Source of the DNA: CAZIDL01 sp964537825
Lineage (GTDB): Bacteria > Bacteroidota > Bacteroidia > Flavobacteriales_D > CAYVSK01
Direction: 5' to 3'
Assembly: GCA_964537825.1 (NCBI GenBank)
Contig: CAZIDL010000084.1
Coordinates: forward strand, 1-9,057
DNA: 9,057 nucleotides
Shown here one piece after another: positions 7,601 through 9,057 of this stretch. The position numbers were made by a program, and so were the translations under genes. Numbering within the stretch: position 1 is the stretch's first letter; every line of letters begins with the position of its first letter. The notes beneath the pieces are model-generated. The model made no database searches. It saw only the letters and a program-made list of their open reading frames with translations, and was not told where the DNA came from.

Positions 7601-8141
7601 CGAATTTCACGGTCGGGTGGTCATTGATCGCGGGATCAGGGGGGTCGATCACCGGTTGTTCCGTTCCTGTGCTCTGTTCGAGGTCGACCCCGTTCGAACT
7701 CTGATCCTTCCAGGCGCTGATCTTTCCGTTCGTCGTATCCAGCCCAGTATCCGACCGGAACCAGAACGCAAGTTTCCCGTAGGAAGCGGGAGAAAATATC
7801 CGGAAGCTGGAAACGGTCGACCATGCATGATAGGATCCTTGGTATTTCCGTCTTACGCGCCAATAGTAAGTCCCGCCGGACAAGGAAGCAGGATCGAGGT
7901 CGAGGGAATCGATGGGTTCAACGTCGAGGACGATGCTGGAGAATGCCGCATCATCAGCTACCTGGAGTTGAAAATGGTCGTAGGGGTCCAAGGTTCCCCA
8001 ATGAAAATGCAAGTCTTGATCTTCGATGACCCGTCCGTCCTTTGGGAGCACCGGAGAAACGGATTGTCCCGAAAGGAGGGGTGCGAACGCTAGAAGCAGT
8101 ATGTTCAGTAAAAAGGTTTTCTTTGATGGAAGGCCTGCCAT
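4674..8141 (-). CDS. Large T9SS-exported modular surface protein (LamG-like, Ig-like and PKD domains)
   Basis: The 1155-residue protein is predicted to be exported and either released or anchored at the cell surface. Modules in order are: signal peptide about 1-26 (KK, hydrophobic core, LLSGQ); FN3-like domain about 27-115 with the TYYWRVR strand; LamG/concanavalin-like domain about 120-336 ending in the typical AEKKR...KYIRHKYA tail; three Ig-like repeats about 339-401, 409-476 and 486-550; five PKD domains about 556-962; a CARDB-like domain about 964-1063; and a T9SS type A sorting domain about 1072-1155 opening with LYPNPSSDRLNVEV. The PKD cores WDFDDG, WDFGD, WDFGDG and WHFGDG are explicit at 589, 670, 753 and 916; the fourth domain is degenerate (WSIDGG, 837). 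The protein is very Asp/Ser/Thr-rich. No catalytic domain is seen, so an adhesin or matrix role is inference. rdgB starts 3 nt downstream, and a flippase gene diverges upstream across 67 nt. Confidence 0.9.
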   Translation of the reverse strand: MAGLPSKKTFLLNILLLAFAPLLSGQSVSPVLPKDGRVIEDQDLHFHWGTLDPYDHFQLQVADDAAFSSIVLDVEPIDSLDLDPASLSGGTYYWRVRRKYQGSYHAWSTVSSFRIFSPASYGKLAFWFRSDTGLDTTNGKISAWKDQSSNGVDLEQSTGTEQPVIDPPDPAINDHPTVKFDGNDDHLKGQTFSSQLVQGNSLFLVGRIKDDPATNYKWFDGNTSNTRNLFQAEGPKSSMLFAGKQLNFSHPAQDLRSYNFFSLEYDGTDSKVHINEKDSTQGDAGGFPLEALTVGAKKNGNDNFLNGHIAELLGYDTILAEKKRKTVAKYIRHKYAPPVNLGRDIKTACGPSTELTVPSRYDVIAWSTGATEDTLTIDSAGTYWVQAKGIFGHTSYDTIVVDSIIPPPDLNRPQDSGICPGDTYVWDPMLNDTALYDLSWNNGSTDTLLRIDTTGRYALTVSDTFGCIKNSDTLDVFLSHFEDSVSLGPDTSLCSGNTIELVKGGGAADTYLWSTGESTPSKTIDTAGTYWLEATDTVGCKGRDSIDVTVIGEAPDASFSWGIACNDNKVGFTNNASIPGGTSVASWKWDFDDGDSAFVADPSHLFPDSGTYKVTLEVALNTGCLDDTTRTVTVHPLPEPDFSYTQPCERSKIEFQDSSASPGSLVNHSWDFGDPNTDDDTLSGDTVQYTYSNDGFRTVRLAVTDSNGCTDSLLRSVNVLPSPDAAFKAPDVCSGTPVQFADSSSGKISDYYWDFGDGQFITNTDSPTYNYDDAKTYLPRLIVTAPNGCQDDTSKSLEVHPEPIPGFRNDPLCVDAPVTFTDTSSIAGGDSLTGLDWSIDGGPPDSGTQWTHRFESTGSVTITHSVRSNFGCEASVSKSFSVNEPPDVQLETDPSWGDPPLKARFTPVGTFDSAVWHFGDGTSSNTFEPTHTYTDSGVHQVRLTGINTHGCRDSAFRKVYVKDPRIDVRIPRLFVEEKNGFYQVTAVVDNLGPIRLEYLELEMKPQNAPALKEVWEGKLSPGDRDRYTFNGLVEKGNGIPTICVEAIDPNHIEDHAPWNDQACWTPDGELSILNLYPNPSSDRLNVEVRIPFDQTLRYKVTDARGRIVLDRKIENAQKGFLRIRPPIRKLDDGLYSMQIIGESNATQSKFLKSER
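5256..6476 (-). repeat. Five tandem PKD domains within the large surface protein
   Basis: Residues about 556-635, 640-719, 723-800, 803-883 and 887-962 are successive PKD modules of about 80 residues. The first four share a Cys in strand B (C565, C648, C733, C813) and a (N/F)GC segment near the end (C624, C709, C789, C872), suggesting one disulfide per module. The fifth has the canonical no-Cys opening (GDPPLKARFTP) but keeps the final GC at 950-951. The fourth has lost the DFGDG core. PKD domains generally mediate extended stalks or protein/carbohydrate contacts. Confidence 0.85.
6492..7127 (-). repeat. Three tandem Ig-like repeats within the large surface protein
   Basis: Residues 339-401, 409-476 and 486-550 form three units of about 65 residues. 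Each has a Cys near its start (C349, C419, C494), a W-S/N-T/N-G core (AWSTGA, SWNNGS, LWSTGE) and an ID-(T/S)-(A/T)-G-(T/R)-Y strand (377-383, 451-457, 524-530). Units two and three also end with a GC (466-467, 539-540); unit one has Thr/Ser there instead and appears to have lost that second Cys. This pattern is common in secreted Bacteroidota proteins that carry T9SS sorting domains. The repeats are diverged, not recent DNA duplications. Confidence 0.8.
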
Positions 8142-8208
8142 TGATCCACTATGAACCGATGATCATTAAAAATACGAAGGATTTCTAAAGGAAGTTGGGG
8201 TTTATTTC
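8142..8208. promoter_or_regulatory. Divergent intergenic region between the surface protein and flippase genes
   Basis: These 67 nt separate two start codons facing away from each other, so promoters for both genes are expected here or in the flanking coding ends. On the minus strand TATTTTTA (8167-8174) is one base off the Bacteroidota -7 consensus TAnnTTTG. The plus strand shows no good match. An 8-bp palindrome ATGATCAT sits at 8159-8166. AAAGGAAG at 8187-8194 resembles a ribosome binding site for the flippase but lies 14 nt from the ATG, longer than usual. The position supports a regulatory role; the individual elements are weak. Confidence 0.4.
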
Positions 8209-9057
8209 ATGAGTTTGATCGGAGAAGGGCGGAAACGTTCGTTGCTCAGCAAAGGGTCGTTCACCAACGATCTTGCATGGGTTTTCTCATTCAGGGGCCT
8301 CGGGACCTTGTTAGGGGTTTTGCTGACCCCGGTCATGACCCGTATCTATACACCGGGGATGTACGGGGAGTTCGCCTTTTTCCTGGCCGTGATCAAATTG
8401 CTGGTCCTTTTTTCCACTTTTCGTTTTCCTCAGGCTTTTGTCCTTCCGCGATCGGAGGCGGATTTCTATCGATTGTTCAGAGGGAGTTTCCTTTTGGTGC
8501 TCTCATCCTCGGTTTTACTGACGTTCCTGGGGCTTCTCATTTGGGTGCTTTTCGGCGAAGGGGGACTTGGATCGCGGCTCCCCTCATATGGCCCCCTTTT
8601 GCTCGGGCCAGCCCTTTTCGTTTTCGCTATTCCNNNNNNNNNNTGACCAATTGGAACGTACGGCTGAAAGAATATAAAAAAGCATCTTACCTCGGAATAT
8701 TCAGCAAGTTAAGCATCAAAGGGACCAGTATCGGGTTGGGGTACGCGCTGGGTCCGTTCACCGGAGGGCTTTTGATCGGGGAGTTCGTCGGTAAGGTCCT
8801 GATGAGCGGGCTTCTTATAACTTTTATTATCAAAGAGCGGATCTTTTCCATTTTCAGAAGGATCCGCTGGGCCGATTGCAAGTTCTGTTTTCGCGAATAT
8901 TCCCGTTATCCCCTGTACATCCTTCCGGGGCATCTCCTGGGGCGCTTGTCCGTGCAAACTCCCATTTATGGTCTGATGTTCTTTTTCGGATCTTCGGTGC
9001 TCGGGGCTTATTCATTGGCTACTGGGATGCTCAATATTCCTTCCAATGTACTTATCG
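8209..9057 (+). CDS. Oligosaccharide flippase family protein (Wzx/MviN superfamily), partial, with internal assembly gap
   Basis: This is an inner-membrane polytopic protein of the polysaccharide-transport family, which moves lipid-linked sugars across the cytoplasmic membrane. The first piece (8209-8633) gives 141 full codons: a basic N-terminus with the family-typical LSKGSFTNDLAWVFSFRG at 13-30, then the PVMTRIYTPGMYGEFAFF segment between TM1 (about 20-41) and TM2 (about 51-70), FPQAFVLPRSE at 73-83, TM3 about 93-115 and TM4 from about 126. After the N gap, coding resumes in another frame from 8646 (TNWNVRLKEYKK...) for 137 codons with further hydrophobic segments and runs off the window end. 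The gene therefore does not stop at the TGA at 8644-8646; that stop appears only if the ten N are taken literally. Leftover bases imply that the missing length is two more than a multiple of three. Substrate is unknown. It may head a surface-polysaccharide cluster. Confidence 0.82.
8634..8643. other. Assembly gap (10 N) inside the flippase gene
   Basis: Ten N stand for unknown sequence. The upstream frame ends with two bases of an unfinished codon (CC, 8632-8633), and the downstream frame begins with two bases (TG, 8644-8645) before ACC. The real missing length should therefore be two more than a multiple of three, not ten. Comparison with the usual layout of these flippases suggests that only about one half to one membrane helix is missing, which is inference. 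Confidence 0.97.

Noticed and set aside
7584..8093. 169-codon plus-strand open frame opposite the FN3/LamG-coding part
   Set aside because: The minus-strand translation has clear FN3-like and LamG-like sequence plus a signal peptide; the plus-strand product has no family signature.
8190..9057. Flippase as the first gene of a new defence or mobile system
   Set aside because: Only a standard polysaccharide flippase is visible; no transposase, nuclease, repeat or attachment site lies nearby in the window.

Overview
The window looks like a draft-assembly fragment from a member of the Bacteroidota, possibly a Flavobacteriia-like lineage. The evidence is a FabI with Bacteroidota-style sequence, a candidate TAnnTTTG (-7) promoter, signal peptides ending in Gln near the cleavage site, a DUF5723-type outer-membrane barrel, and a very large secreted PKD-repeat protein with a type IX secretion (T9SS) C-terminal sorting domain. 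Base composition is about 50-55 % G+C by eye, which is high for a flavobacterium, so I do not name a genus. Two runs of exactly ten N (3453-3462 and 8634-8643) are scaffold placeholders. Both fall inside genes, and the reading frame changes across each, so each gene appears as two disconnected pieces.

Layout. Plus strand, 35-4071: recN (DNA repair ATPase), a 60-nt gap carrying a candidate promoter, fabI (enoyl-ACP reductase), then 19 nt later a DUF5723-like outer-membrane beta-barrel gene broken by the first N gap. Minus strand, 8141-4068: a 1155-residue modular exported protein (FN3-like, LamG-like, three Ig-like repeats, five PKD domains, a CARDB-like domain and a T9SS sorting domain), followed after only 3 nt by rdgB (ITP/XTP pyrophosphatase). 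The last 4 bases of rdgB and of the barrel gene overlap convergently. Plus strand from 8209: a divergently transcribed, 3'-truncated polysaccharide flippase (Wzx/MviN superfamily), broken by the second N gap and running off the window. It may open a surface-polysaccharide cluster.

Functionally this is mostly conserved housekeeping (DNA repair, fatty acid synthesis, nucleotide sanitation) mixed with envelope and surface functions (outer-membrane barrel, T9SS-exported adhesin-like protein, flippase). I see no tRNA, rRNA, CRISPR array, insertion sequence, phage gene or defence system, and no stretch over 300 nt without a gene. The largest intergenic space is the 67-nt divergent region at 8142-8208. 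The most unexpected global signal is a roughly threefold excess of the tetranucleotide GATC across the window. I found no convincing undescribed system.
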